Shown here piece by piece: positions 22,841-30,482 of a DNA stretch of 32,666 nucleotides. The notes under the pieces were generated by a model, which saw only the letters and a list, made by a program, of their open reading frames with translations, did no database searches and was not told where the DNA came from. Positions within the stretch are counted from its first letter, which is position 1. Each line of letters starts with the position of its first letter. Source of the DNA: Thermoleophilia bacterium. Lineage in GTDB: Bacteria > Actinomycetota > Thermoleophilia > Gaiellales > Gaiellaceae. The position numbers and the translations under genes are program-made. The stretch lies in NCBI GenBank assembly GCA_025929895.1, contig JAICPI010000026.1:1-32666 (forward strand), given 5' to 3'.

Positions 22841-23404
22841 ATGCGCGTCCTCGGCATCTCGGGCAGCCTTCGGCGCAGCTCGTACAACACCGGCCTGCTC
22901 CGAGCGACTGCCGAGCTCTTCGGCGAGGACGTCGAGTTCGAGCTCTGGGACGGCCTCAAGACGGTCCCGCCCTACGACGAGGACGACGACATCGGGCCCG
23001 CCCCGGCGGCCGTGGCGGCGCTGCGCGCCGCGGTCGCCGGTGTGGACGCGGTCCTGTTCGCGACCCCCGAGTACAACTCGTCGGTCCCCGGCCAGCTGAA
23101 GAACGCGCTCGACTGGCTGTCGCGGCCGCTGATCGCGAGCCCGCTGCGGAACAAGCCGGTCGCGGTCGTGGGAGCGAGCAACGGCATGTTCGGCGCGGTC
23201 TGGTCGCAGGCCGAGCTGCGCAAGGTGCTCGCCGCGATCGGCGCCCGCGTGCTCGACCTCGAGCTGCCGGTCGGGCGTGCGGCGACGCGCTTCGATGCGG
23301 ACGGCGTCCTCGTCGACGACGAGATCAGGGAACAGCTCGCGGGTGTCGCGAGCGCGCTCGTCGCGGCGACGCGCGAACGCGAGGAGGCGGCCGCCGCCGC
23401 GTGA
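22841..23404 (+). CDS. NAD(P)H-dependent FMN reductase
   Basis: A 187-residue flavodoxin-fold reductase of the NADPH-FMN_red family. The phosphate-binding loop GISGSLRRSSYN is at 5-16, and the family motif PEYNSSVPGQLKNALDWLSR sits mid-protein. Such enzymes reduce FMN, quinones, azo compounds or chromate. The C-terminus is an alanine/glutamate-rich helix. ATG 22841 lies 3 bases after the yceI stop, so both are expressed from the MarR-controlled promoter. Two-electron quinone reduction alongside a lipid/quinone-binding YceI barrel would make physiological sense. Confidence 0.92.
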   Translation: MRVLGISGSLRRSSYNTGLLRATAELFGEDVEFELWDGLKTVPPYDEDDDIGPAPAAVAALRAAVAGVDAVLFATPEYNSSVPGQLKNALDWLSRPLIASPLRNKPVAVVGASNGMFGAVWSQAELRKVLAAIGARVLDLELPVGRAATRFDADGVLVDDEIREQLAGVASALVAATREREEAAAAA

Positions 23405-23434
23405 CCGCCGCGCCAGGGGGCATGATGCGCTGCC

Positions 23435-24910
23435 TTGGCGACCGACGCAGCGACGACGAACCGGGCCGCCGCGGCGCACCTCGGCGAGGCGCTGCGCGCG
23501 GTCGGCTACGCCGAGGACGGGATCATCGAGCTCCTCGGTGAGGACGGCTACTCCACCGGCCCCGAGGATCTGCCGACGCACGCTCGCAGGCTCCCGGAGA
23601 CGAAGCTCGCCACGACCGTCCGCCTCCTCTTCCTCGGCCTGGCCGTCCCGACGGCGGAGGCCGAGCGGGCGCTCGGGCGGCGCGCGGTGGAGGCTCTCGC
23701 CCTCACCGGCTTCGCCGAGGTCGACGACGAGGTCGTCCCACGCACCCGGATCGTCCCCGTCGAGGATCTCCTGATCGCGGCCGACAGCTACTCGCGCGGG
23801 ATCGAGGATCCCGCCGACTACGTCGCGGCCTTCTCCCCGACCTCGCGCCTCTGCGACGCGCTGACCCCGCGGCCCCAGGTCGACTCGGCCCTCGACGTCG
23901 GCACCGGCAGCGGCGCGCAGGCACTCCTCGCGGCCCGGCACGCGCGGCGCGTGGTCGCGACCGACGTCAACCCGCGTGCGCTCGAGTTCACGCGCCTGAA
24001 CGCCGCGCTGAACGGGCTCGCGAACATCGAAGTCCGCAGCGGCAGCCTGTTCGAGCCTGCCGGCGACGAGCACTTCGACCTGATCGTCTGCAACGCGCCC
24101 TACGTGATCTCGCCCGAGCGGCGCTGGACGTACCGGGACGCCGGCGGCGTCGGCGACGAGATCTCGGAGCGCGTCGTGCGCGAGGCCGCCGCGCGCCTGA
24201 ACGACGGCGGGTTCGCCACCGTCACCGCGAGCTGGGTCGCGCCCGACGCGGAGGAGCCCGACGAGCGGGTGCTCGCATGGGTCGACGCGACGGGCTGCGA
24301 CGCCTGGATCTTCGTCGCGTGGGGAGCCGACGCGCTCGACCACGCAGCCGAATGGAACGCCGACCTCGCCGGCGACGCCGAGGCCTTCGCGGAGCGCCTC
24401 GACGACTGGAACCGCTACCTCGACGAGCTCGGCGTGCGCTGGATCAGCGAGGGCGCGGTCGTCCTGCACCGGACGGGGCGGTCGAGGCCCGTCGTCCGGA
24501 TCGACGAGGTCGACCAGGAGGAGATCGAGGCGGCGGGCGACCAGATCGAGCGCGCCTTCCAGGCGCGCGCCCGGCTCGCCGAGCTCCACCGCTCGACCGA
24601 CCTGCTCGACGAGCGGCTGCGCGTCGCGTCGAAGCTGCGGCTCGAGCACGTCCTCGAGCCGCAGCCGGACGCGCCCGCGGTCACCTCCGCGAGCGTGTCG
24701 CTCGACGATGGAACCTTCTCGGCCGTCGACGCCGACCCCGACGCGCTCGAGGTCGTCTTCGAGCTCGACCCCGACCTCACGCTCGCGGAGGTGCTCGACG
24801 AGGTCGCCGACCGGCTCGACCTCTCCGGCGAGGACGCGCTCCGCCTCCAGCGCGACACGCTCGAGCTCTGCCGCGAGCTGCTCGAGCTCGGCGCGCTCCA
24901 GCTCGCCTAG
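23435..24910 (+). CDS. Large class I SAM-dependent methyltransferase, HemK/PrmC-like motif
   Basis: A 491-residue three-part protein. Residues 1-140 are a helical N-region resembling a winged-helix-like module. Residues 150-300 form the Rossmann methyltransferase, with SAM motif LDVGTGSG (153-160), VATDVNP (174-180) and the catalytic-loop motif VCNAPYVISP (NAPY 220-223, a variant of the NPPY of N-methyltransferases such as PrmC). Residues 310-491 are an acidic C-region unlike PrmC. I recognise the overall type from actinobacteria, where its target is not established, to my knowledge. The start is TTG 23435. AGGGGG (23415-23420) is 14 bases upstream, rather far, and the nearby ATG codons are out of frame. 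The stop shares CTAG (24907-24910) with the convergent enoyl-CoA hydratase. Confidence 0.85.
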   Translation: MATDAATTNRAAAAHLGEALRAVGYAEDGIIELLGEDGYSTGPEDLPTHARRLPETKLATTVRLLFLGLAVPTAEAERALGRRAVEALALTGFAEVDDEVVPRTRIVPVEDLLIAADSYSRGIEDPADYVAAFSPTSRLCDALTPRPQVDSALDVGTGSGAQALLAARHARRVVATDVNPRALEFTRLNAALNGLANIEVRSGSLFEPAGDEHFDLIVCNAPYVISPERRWTYRDAGGVGDEISERVVREAAARLNDGGFATVTASWVAPDAEEPDERVLAWVDATGCDAWIFVAWGADALDHAAEWNADLAGDAEAFAERLDDWNRYLDELGVRWISEGAVVLHRTGRSRPVVRIDEVDQEEIEAAGDQIERAFQARARLAELHRSTDLLDERLRVASKLRLEHVLEPQPDAPAVTSASVSLDDGTFSAVDADPDALEVVFELDPDLTLAEVLDEVADRLDLSGEDALRLQRDTLELCRELLELGALQLA

Positions 24911-25680
24911 CGCCCGACGAAGTTCGGCGTGCGCTTCTCGATGAAGGCGACGACGCCCTCCATGCCGTCCTCGCTCGCGAGGCAGCGCGCGAAGCCCTCG
25001 GCCTCGCGGGCGAGGCCCTCCTCGAGCGGGAGGTCGCGCGTCGTGCGCGCGAGCTCCTTCAGCACGCCGATCGCGTGCGCGGACTGCGCTGCGAACGACG
25101 CGGCGATCCCCGTTGCCGCCTGCATCAGCTCCTCGCGCGGGACGACCTTCTCGACGAGCCCCCACTCGTACGCCGTCCGGGCGTCGACGAACTCGCCGCT
25201 CAGGTTCATCAGCATCGCGCGGCCGCGGCCGACCAGGCGCGGGAGCCGCTGCGTTCCGCCGGCGCCGGGGATCAGCCCGAGCTTGATCTCCGGCTGACCG
25301 AGCTGCGCGTCGTCGCTCGCGACGCGCACGTCACAGCACATCGCGAGCTCGAGCCCACCGCCCAGGCAGAAGCCCTGGATCGCCGCAACCGACGGCGTCC
25401 GCGCCTGGTCGAGGCGCAGGCCGAGCCGCTGGAGGTTCGACGGCGTTCCCTGCGCGCCGGCCTCCCGCAGCGCAGGGAACTCCTTGATGTCGGCGCCCGC
25501 GACGAAGGCGCGTTCGCCGCCGCCGCGCAGCACGATCGCGCCGACGCCGTCGTCCTCATCGAGCCGCACGAGCTCCGCGTAGAGCTCGTCGAGCAGCGGC
25601 GCGGAGAGCGGGTTCATCGGCGGGTTCGAGATCGTCACGACCGCGACGCGTCCGTCCTGCTCGGTGCTCACGTAGTCCAT
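24907..25680 (-). CDS. Enoyl-CoA hydratase/isomerase (crotonase family)
   Basis: A 257-residue crotonase. The oxyanion-hole segments are AFVAGADIKEF (58-68) and IQGFCLGGGLELAMCCD. The two catalytic glutamates of true hydratases are both present, Glu111 (GGGLELA) and Glu131 (QPEIKLGLIPGAGGTQRL). It hydrates trans-2-enoyl-CoA to (3S)-hydroxyacyl-CoA, the stereochemical opposite of the MaoC enzyme at 19844-20293, so the region has both routes. The start is ATG 25680, 8 bases after a TAGACT box and without a Shine-Dalgarno. It follows the MFS gene by 11 bases but probably has its own leaderless promoter. Confidence 0.94.
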   Translation of the reverse strand: MDYVSTEQDGRVAVVTISNPPMNPLSAPLLDELYAELVRLDEDDGVGAIVLRGGGERAFVAGADIKEFPALREAGAQGTPSNLQRLGLRLDQARTPSVAAIQGFCLGGGLELAMCCDVRVASDDAQLGQPEIKLGLIPGAGGTQRLPRLVGRGRAMLMNLSGEFVDARTAYEWGLVEKVVPREELMQAATGIAASFAAQSAHAIGVLKELARTTRDLPLEEGLAREAEGFARCLASEDGMEGVVAFIEKRTPNFVGR

Positions 25681-25688
25681 CGCGCGCG

Positions 25689-25694
25689 AGTCTA
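25689..25694 (-). promoter_or_regulatory. -10 box (TAGACT) upstream of the enoyl-CoA hydratase gene
   Basis: On the minus strand TAGACT ends 8 bases before ATG 25680. Its first three bases are the stop codon of the upstream MFS gene. There is no Shine-Dalgarno before the start codon. Confidence 0.5.
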
Positions 25695-26876
25695 CGGATC
25701 GGCGAGGCTCGGGATCGCCTCCGGTCGGAGCGTCTCGAAGCGGTCGACGTGGTCGAGCTCGCGGAAGAGCAGCGGCCACGCGAGCGCGGCGACCACCGTG
25801 AGCCCGCCGCCGATCACGACCGCCGGGACGGCGCCGATCAGGGCGGCAGCCGCGCCCGACTCGAACGCTCCGAGCTCGTTCGACGCGCTGATGAAGACCA
25901 TCTCGACCGCGTTGACGCGGCCGAGCAGCTCCTCGGGCGTGGCCATCGCGACGATCGTGCTCCGGATGTTCATGCTGATCATGTCGGCGAAGCCGCTGAC
26001 GGCGAGCGCGAACAGCGAGAGCGCGAACGAGCGCGACAGACCGAACACGAGCATGCTCGCCCCGAAGACGCCGACGACGACGAGCAGTCTCCGCCCGACG
26101 CGCTTCCGGAGAGGCCGGCGCGTGAGCAGGATCCCTGCGACGAGCGCCCCCACCGCGGGCGCGCTGCGCAGCAGCCCCAGCCCCTCGGGGCCGACGTGGA
26201 GGACGTCGCGCGCGAACAGCGGCAGGAGCGCGACGGCTCCCCCGAGCAGCACCGCCACGAGGTCGAGTGAGATCGCCCCGAGGAGCACCGGCGTGCGGCG
26301 GATGAACGCGATCCCCTGGAGGACGCTCTCGAGCCCGGCCTCGTCGCCGCGCAGGCGCGGCACGCGCGGCTCGCGAAGCGCGAGGACGCAGACGAGTGCC
26401 GCCGCGAAGAGCAGGACCGAGGCGCCGTAGACGAGCTCGGCGCGGACCGCGAAGAGGACACCCCCGATCGCGGGGCCCACGACGACCGCTCCCTGCACGG
26501 CGGTCGAACGAAGCGCGAGCGCGGCGGCGAGGATCTCCGTCGGCACGAGCGTCGGCGGCAGCGCGCGCGACGCGGGCGAACCGATGGCGGACGCCACGCC
26601 CAGCACGGTCGCGAGACCGAGGAAGGGCCAGAGCGTCGACGCACCGGCGAGGGTCACGACGACCAGCAGCACGGCGACGACCATCAGCAGGGCGAGCTCG
26701 CCCACGAACACGAGTCGACGCGGCAGCCGGTCCGCGAGGTGCCCGGCCGGCAGGGCGAGCAGCGGCAACGGGAGGAACTCGGCGAGGCCGACCAGGCCGA
26801 GGTGGAACGGGTTCCGGTCGATCTCGTAGACCTGCCACCCGATCGCGACCGCGACCATCTGGGCGCCGAGGCCCAT
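25692..26876 (-). CDS. MFS transporter, DHA3/enterobactin-exporter-like
   Basis: About 394 residues from ATG 26876, with 10-11 hydrophobic helices. The motifs QVYEIDRNPFHLGLVGLAEFLPLPLLALPAGHLADRLPRR (the D-R-x-x-R-R motif A after TM2) and SPASRALPPTLVP match the MFS_3/EntS-like exporters. The ATG start is probably not the true one: the frame stays open upstream and encodes RDYALLVGALVGM, the first half of TM1, plus the LRHRD motif common in this family. The only start-like codons there are CTG (for example 26945, four bases after the VOC stop). With CTG 26945 the protein has 417 residues, a normal size. The substrate is unknown; metabolite or drug export is likely. Confidence 0.88.
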   Translation of the reverse strand: MGLGAQMVAVAIGWQVYEIDRNPFHLGLVGLAEFLPLPLLALPAGHLADRLPRRLVFVGELALLMVVAVLLVVVTLAGASTLWPFLGLATVLGVASAIGSPASRALPPTLVPTEILAAALALRSTAVQGAVVVGPAIGGVLFAVRAELVYGASVLLFAAALVCVLALREPRVPRLRGDEAGLESVLQGIAFIRRTPVLLGAISLDLVAVLLGGAVALLPLFARDVLHVGPEGLGLLRSAPAVGALVAGILLTRRPLRKRVGRRLLVVVGVFGASMLVFGLSRSFALSLFALAVSGFADMISMNIRSTIVAMATPEELLGRVNAVEMVFISASNELGAFESGAAAALIGAVPAVVIGGGLTVVAALAWPLLFRELDHVDRFETLRPEAIPSLADP

Positions 26877-26949
26877 CCCGACCAGCGCCCCGACGAGCAG
26901 CGCGTAGTCGCGGTGCCGCAGCGGTTCGGGCAGGCGGTCGCGCAGGTCG

Positions 26950-27675
26950 CTACCGGTTGTGGTTCACGAGCTCGACGTTGTTGCCGTCGGGATCGAGCAC
27001 GAACGCGCCGTAGTACCCAGGGTGGTAGACGGCACGCTCGCCCGGCGCGCCCTCGTCGCGGTAACCCGCAGCCGTGAGCGCGCGGTGGTACTCGTCGACG
27101 GCATCGTTCGTCTCCGCGGGAAACGCCAGGTGCAGCTCCCGCGTCGCCTCGCCCGCGACGAGGGAGAACGAGCCCGCAGGCCCGACGAACTGTGCCCTTT
27201 CCCCCGAGTCGTGGCCGAGCCGGAAGCCGGCGTGCGCCGCGACCGCCTCGTAGAAGCGCTTCGACGCGGCGACGTCGGCGACGCGGATCCAGAGGTGGTC
27301 GATGGTCGCACGGTGGTGCAGCGCCCCGTGGTGGACTGCCTCCGCGCTGTTGCCGTCGGGGTCCAGGAGGAAGGCGCCGTAGTAGTCGTCGCGGTACTGC
27401 GGCCGCAGGCCGGGCGCGCCGTCGTCGCGATACCCGGCCTCGGTGCCGGCGCGCCAGAACTCGTCGACGTGCGCGCGCGACGGGGCGACGAACCCGACGT
27501 GCAGGTTGCGCGTGACGGGCTTCTCCCCGTCGGCCTGGCCGAGCGAGAAGTCCCCCCACTCCGCGAAGAGCTCGCCGCTGTGCTCCTTCTCGATCCCGAT
27601 GGGACGGAGCACCGTGTCGTAGAAGCCCTCGCTCGCGGCGCGGTCGAGCGCGCGGATGGTGACGTGATCGAACAC
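26950..27675 (-). CDS. Two-domain VOC (glyoxalase/extradiol dioxygenase fold) protein
   Basis: A 241-residue tandem vicinal-oxygen-chelate protein. The two halves are internal repeats of about 120 residues. Each begins with an x-D-H-x-x-I-R strand (His4 and His127), has an N/E-L-H-V/L-G/A-F strand, and closes with YYGAF-L/V-LDPDGN followed by E-x-V-x-H. The His/His/Glu pattern could bind a metal in each half. Members include glyoxalase, fosfomycin-resistance and ring-cleavage enzymes; no specific one is indicated. The start GTG 27675 gives the conserved N-terminus; a -10-like CATAGT lies 6 bases upstream on the minus strand. A CsoR-like inverted repeat (27697-27713) covers the expected -35 region. 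It may be co-transcribed with the MFS gene. Confidence 0.88.
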   Translation of the reverse strand: MFDHVTIRALDRAASEGFYDTVLRPIGIEKEHSGELFAEWGDFSLGQADGEKPVTRNLHVGFVAPSRAHVDEFWRAGTEAGYRDDGAPGLRPQYRDDYYGAFLLDPDGNSAEAVHHGALHHRATIDHLWIRVADVAASKRFYEAVAAHAGFRLGHDSGERAQFVGPAGSFSLVAGEATRELHLAFPAETNDAVDEYHRALTAAGYRDEGAPGERAVYHPGYYGAFVLDPDGNNVELVNHNR

Positions 27676-27696
27676 GGCGCGACTATGCCAATCGGA

Positions 27697-27713
27697 ATAC
27701 CCCGAGGGGGTAT
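27697..27713. promoter_or_regulatory. CsoR/RcnR-type operator-like inverted repeat ATACCCC-GAG-GGGGTAT
   Basis: Perfect 7-bp arms (27697-27703 and 27707-27713) with a 3-base spacer lie in the 47-base gap between two divergent genes. The shape closely resembles operators of the CsoR metal/persulfide-sensing repressors (ATACCC...GGGTAT). It sits where the -35 of the VOC gene would be, and 9 bases before the TTG start of the deacetylase. No csoR gene is in the window. Confidence 0.6.
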
Positions 27714-27722
27714 CTCGTTCTC

Positions 27723-28397
27723 TTGGAGAAACCCGATCGAAAGGACTCCCGTGCGTTTCTGCTCCTCGCTCTCGTCGCCGTCGCGGTTGCCGTCTCACCC
27801 GCGAACGCCGCCGGCGAGAGCGCACCACCCGAGCTCACCGCCGCCCGCACCGTCTACCTGACGTTCGACGACGGCCCGTCTCCGCGCTGGACTCCTGCCG
27901 TGCTCGACGTGCTCAAGCGCCATGGCGCCCGCGCGACCTTCTTCGTGCTCGGCTCGCAGCTCCGCGCCCACCCGGCGCTCGCCCGCAGGATCGTCGCCGA
28001 GGGACACGTGCTCGCGAACCATACGTACTCGCACGTCGACCTCACCCGCGTCGACGCCGAGCATTTTGCCGACGAGGTCGAGCAGACGCAGGCCCTGATC
28101 CGGAAGCTCTCCGGGCAGGACGAGCGCCTGTTGCGCCCGCCGTACGGAGCCGCGAACGCGCACGTGCGGCTGCTGGCGTCGCGGCTCGGCTACCGCGTCG
28201 TGCTCTGGGACGTCGACCCGCAGGACTGGCGGCGCCCCGGCGCGGCGGCGATCGCGCGCCGCGTGCTCGCCGGGGCGCGGCCCGGCAAGGTCGTGCTCCT
28301 CCACGACGGTGGCGGTGACCGCAGCCAGACGGTTGCGGCGCTGCGCACCGTGCTCGCAACGCTCGACGCGCGCGCCTACTCGTTCCGCTCGCTGTAG
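27723..28397 (+). CDS. Secreted polysaccharide deacetylase (NodB/CE4 family)
   Basis: A 224-residue protein with a signal peptide (MEKPDRKDSR, then LLLALVAVAVAV, cleavage near ANAA at 27-30) and a complete NodB domain. Motif 1 is TFDDGP (47-52, metal and base Asp49/50), motif 2 HTYSH (100-104, zinc His), motif 3 RPPYG (138-142), motif 4 DPQDW (165-169) and motif 5 LLHDGG (192-197). It would remove acetyl groups from peptidoglycan or another amino-sugar polymer outside the cell. TTG 27723 is the only start giving a full signal peptide. It has no Shine-Dalgarno, since the GGAG there lies within the first codons. A CsoR-like operator ends 9 bases upstream. Confidence 0.92.
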   Translation: MEKPDRKDSRAFLLLALVAVAVAVSPANAAGESAPPELTAARTVYLTFDDGPSPRWTPAVLDVLKRHGARATFFVLGSQLRAHPALARRIVAEGHVLANHTYSHVDLTRVDAEHFADEVEQTQALIRKLSGQDERLLRPPYGAANAHVRLLASRLGYRVVLWDVDPQDWRRPGAAAIARRVLAGARPGKVVLLHDGGGDRSQTVAALRTVLATLDARAYSFRSL

Positions 28398-28403
28398 AGG
28401 CGG

Positions 28404-28435
28404 GGACAGTCCCGGGGCCGACCCCGGGACTGTCC
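28404..28435. terminator. Long hairpin between convergent genes; bidirectional terminator or REP-like element
   Basis: GGACAGTCCCGGGG (28404-28417) pairs perfectly over 14 bp with CCCCGGGACTGTCC (28422-28435) around CCGA. It lies 6 bases after the deacetylase stop and 12 bases before the subtilase stop, so it could end both transcripts. On the plus strand it is followed by TCCTCCTCC. Each arm contains its own mini-palindrome (GGACAGTCC), a pattern I associate with REP elements. Confidence 0.75.
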
Positions 28436-28447
28436 TCCTCCTCCCCG

Positions 28448-30334
28448 CTACGGGTACGTTGGCGGTGCGTAGACCGTGTTGCGAACTCCGTCGACGAGCG
28501 CGATCCACGCGTCGACGTCGCTCCGATCCGGCATCGCTGCGCGGCCGAAGAGCACGTCGATCGCGCGCAGCCCCGAGGCGACGTTCGCGTTGCCGTAGCC
28601 CTGCTGCGTGTAGTAGACCGGCGTGGTCGGGACGACGATCGGGTCGTACGTCCACCCGTTCGGGTCGAACTCCCCCGGCTCGGCGGTCTTGAACACCGCG
28701 TCCTCGAGCTCCTTGCGGGTGAGCACGCCGTCTGCAAGCAGGCCGCCTGCGCGGTTCGGCGGGCCGACGGCGGCGACCTTCGCGCCGTCGAGCGACGTGT
28801 GGATGCCCTCGCCGGCGTCGCCGAGCTGGTGGCGCGCCGCGAGCAGCGCGCGGGAGAAGACGCCGCACGTCACCGGCGTCGCGTTGCTCGTCCCGCCGAA
28901 CTCCTGCTCGCCGTCGATCGTGAACGGCGCCGCCGCCGGCCAGTGCAGGCCGTACGAGGAGATGTCGACGGGCACGGAGTGCCAGCCGTAGTCCTGCTCG
29001 TTCCGCGGGCTGACCGCGCCGACGGTCACGACCCAGGACGGGCCCGACGTCGGGCGGAGGCTCGAGTAGCGGTCGGCGAGCACGCCGGTCCGCGTCAGCC
29101 CGTTGCCCGCGGAGAAGCACGCGGTGCGCGCGTCGCGGAGGACGAAGGGCGCCGTGTAGCGGTACTCGCGCCCGCACCAGACGCCCATGTCGTCGACCGC
29201 GTCGTTGCAAGGGATCGAGGCCGGGTCTCCGTACGAGCCCGAGACGAAGTCGATCCACGGCTGCTCGGAGGCCCACTTGACGCCCTCGTCGCCGAGCCCC
29301 TCCAGGATCACGATCAGCGCGTCGGGGTTCGACCCGAACGGCTCCTGCCTCGAGGAGAGCCCGGCGCCCGCGGCCACCGACGTGGTCCCGGTGCCGTGAC
29401 CGTCGTCGTCGATGATCGGCCGCGAGGGCAAGCCGGCGGGCGGTGTCCCTGCGTAGTCGGCGACGGAGTAGGCGCCGACGACGTTCGTGCCCGGGATCCA
29501 GTAGAGCTTCTTCTCGCCGACCTGGCTCCACACCGGGCCGTCGTCTGCGGCACGTGCGGCCTCGTAGCTGCCGGCGCCGAAGCTGAGCCCGAGCGCGGGC
29601 GCGTCGGCCGGGAAGCCGTCGATGTACGTGCTCGGGTGGACGGCGTACTCCGGCCGCCGGTACGCGACGTGGTACGGGTTGATCCCTGTGTCGACGACCG
29701 CGATCACGACGTGCGACCGCTTGCCGAGCTTCTTCGTCCACTGCCGGACGCGATCGCCTTCGAAGCCGAAGCCCGCGTGGATGCCGGGCGTGGGCAGAGC
29801 GGCGGGCGCGAGTCCCTTTTGCCTGTCCGCGGTGCCGCTCGGCTCCCACCCACGGAACGTGAACGGAGCGTTCGCTCCGTCGAAGAGCGTGATCACCGCG
29901 AAGCGCGAGCCGTCGGGGATCGTGCCGGTCTCGCCGCCGACCCCGCGCGTCATCACCGTCGCGGTGGAGACCGTCGGCGTGAAGCTCGCGTAGAACGCGA
30001 TGTCGAAGTCGGCGTTGCCGAGCAGCCCGCCGAGCGTGGTCAGCTCGAACTCGCCGCCCTCGACGGCCTCGTCGAGCTCGATCGTGTAGCCCACGTGGCC
30101 GTTCGAGCCGACGGCCGTGTACACGGTTCGCTGCCCGCCGGGCCACGAGCTGTACGTGACGTCGGCGGCAAAGCGAAGCGGCAGGGCGACGGAGCCCTGC
30201 ACCTCCTGCGCGGGCGGCGACGTCGGCGCCGCGCCGGCCGGCGCGATCCCTCCGACGCCGACGGCGAGCAGGACGAGGAGCAGCACGACCGCGCGCGCGA
30301 GCAGGCGCGGCCGCGAAAGGTGCGTCTCGATCAC
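28448..30334 (-). CDS. Secreted S8 subtilisin-like serine protease
   Basis: A 628-residue protein with a signal peptide (basic N-region, LLLVLLAVGVGGI core, cleavage around APAGAA at 31-36). Residues 45-165 form a beta-rich N-terminal domain I cannot name. The S8 domain spans about 205-560: Asp215 in AVVDTGINPYH, His313 in DDDGHGTGTTSVAAG, oxyanion Asn411 in FSAGNGL and Ser483 in FGGTSNATPVTCG. The Ser motif departs from the usual GTSMAAPHVAG but keeps G-T-S and Pro. The start GTG 30334 has AGGGGG 5 bases upstream. The C-terminus ends in a Pro/Tyr tail without a sorting signal. It lies divergent from the LVIVD-repeat gene and convergent with the deacetylase. Confidence 0.92.
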   Translation of the reverse strand: MIETHLSRPRLLARAVVLLLVLLAVGVGGIAPAGAAPTSPPAQEVQGSVALPLRFAADVTYSSWPGGQRTVYTAVGSNGHVGYTIELDEAVEGGEFELTTLGGLLGNADFDIAFYASFTPTVSTATVMTRGVGGETGTIPDGSRFAVITLFDGANAPFTFRGWEPSGTADRQKGLAPAALPTPGIHAGFGFEGDRVRQWTKKLGKRSHVVIAVVDTGINPYHVAYRRPEYAVHPSTYIDGFPADAPALGLSFGAGSYEAARAADDGPVWSQVGEKKLYWIPGTNVVGAYSVADYAGTPPAGLPSRPIIDDDGHGTGTTSVAAGAGLSSRQEPFGSNPDALIVILEGLGDEGVKWASEQPWIDFVSGSYGDPASIPCNDAVDDMGVWCGREYRYTAPFVLRDARTACFSAGNGLTRTGVLADRYSSLRPTSGPSWVVTVGAVSPRNEQDYGWHSVPVDISSYGLHWPAAAPFTIDGEQEFGGTSNATPVTCGVFSRALLAARHQLGDAGEGIHTSLDGAKVAAVGPPNRAGGLLADGVLTRKELEDAVFKTAEPGEFDPNGWTYDPIVVPTTPVYYTQQGYGNANVASGLRAIDVLFGRAAMPDRSDVDAWIALVDGVRNTVYAPPTYP

Positions 30335-30482
30335 GGGGTCCCCCTGGGGTCGGACGAACTGTGGCGCGCGGCAAATGCCCCGCGCTCCGCGAAAGAAATC
30401 GACTGACGTGTCAATCAGGTGTGAGCTGACGCCGAGTGCGCAATACCTCGCAGGCATCGTCCACTTGCGCAAGGGGGAAGTC
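30335..30482. promoter_or_regulatory. Divergent intergenic region with short palindromes
   Basis: This 148-base gap separates the subtilase (minus) and LVIVD-repeat (plus) genes and is the most AT-rich spot nearby. It holds an imperfect palindrome TGACGTGTCA (30404-30413) and a perfect 10-bp palindrome CTTGCGCAAG (30464-30473) that abuts the plus-strand Shine-Dalgarno. The core TGCGCAA of the latter is repeated at 30437-30443. A minus-strand TTGACA (30409-30414) has no matching -10. The function is not shown. Confidence 0.35.

Noticed and set aside
22241-25165. A 974-codon minus-strand open frame opposite YceI, FMN reductase and methyltransferase
   Set aside because: Low-complexity R/A/E/D/V composition, no domain, and fully antisense to well-supported genes.
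27795-30374. An 859-codon minus-strand open frame across the subtilase and deacetylase
   Set aside because: It lies in the wrong frame for the subtilase catalytic motifs and crosses the 28404-28435 hairpin.
30409-30414. Perfect -35 TTGACA on the minus strand upstream of the subtilase
   Set aside because: No TAnnnT-like -10 at 16-19 bases downstream (the sequence there is CGCGGA), so I did not call a promoter.
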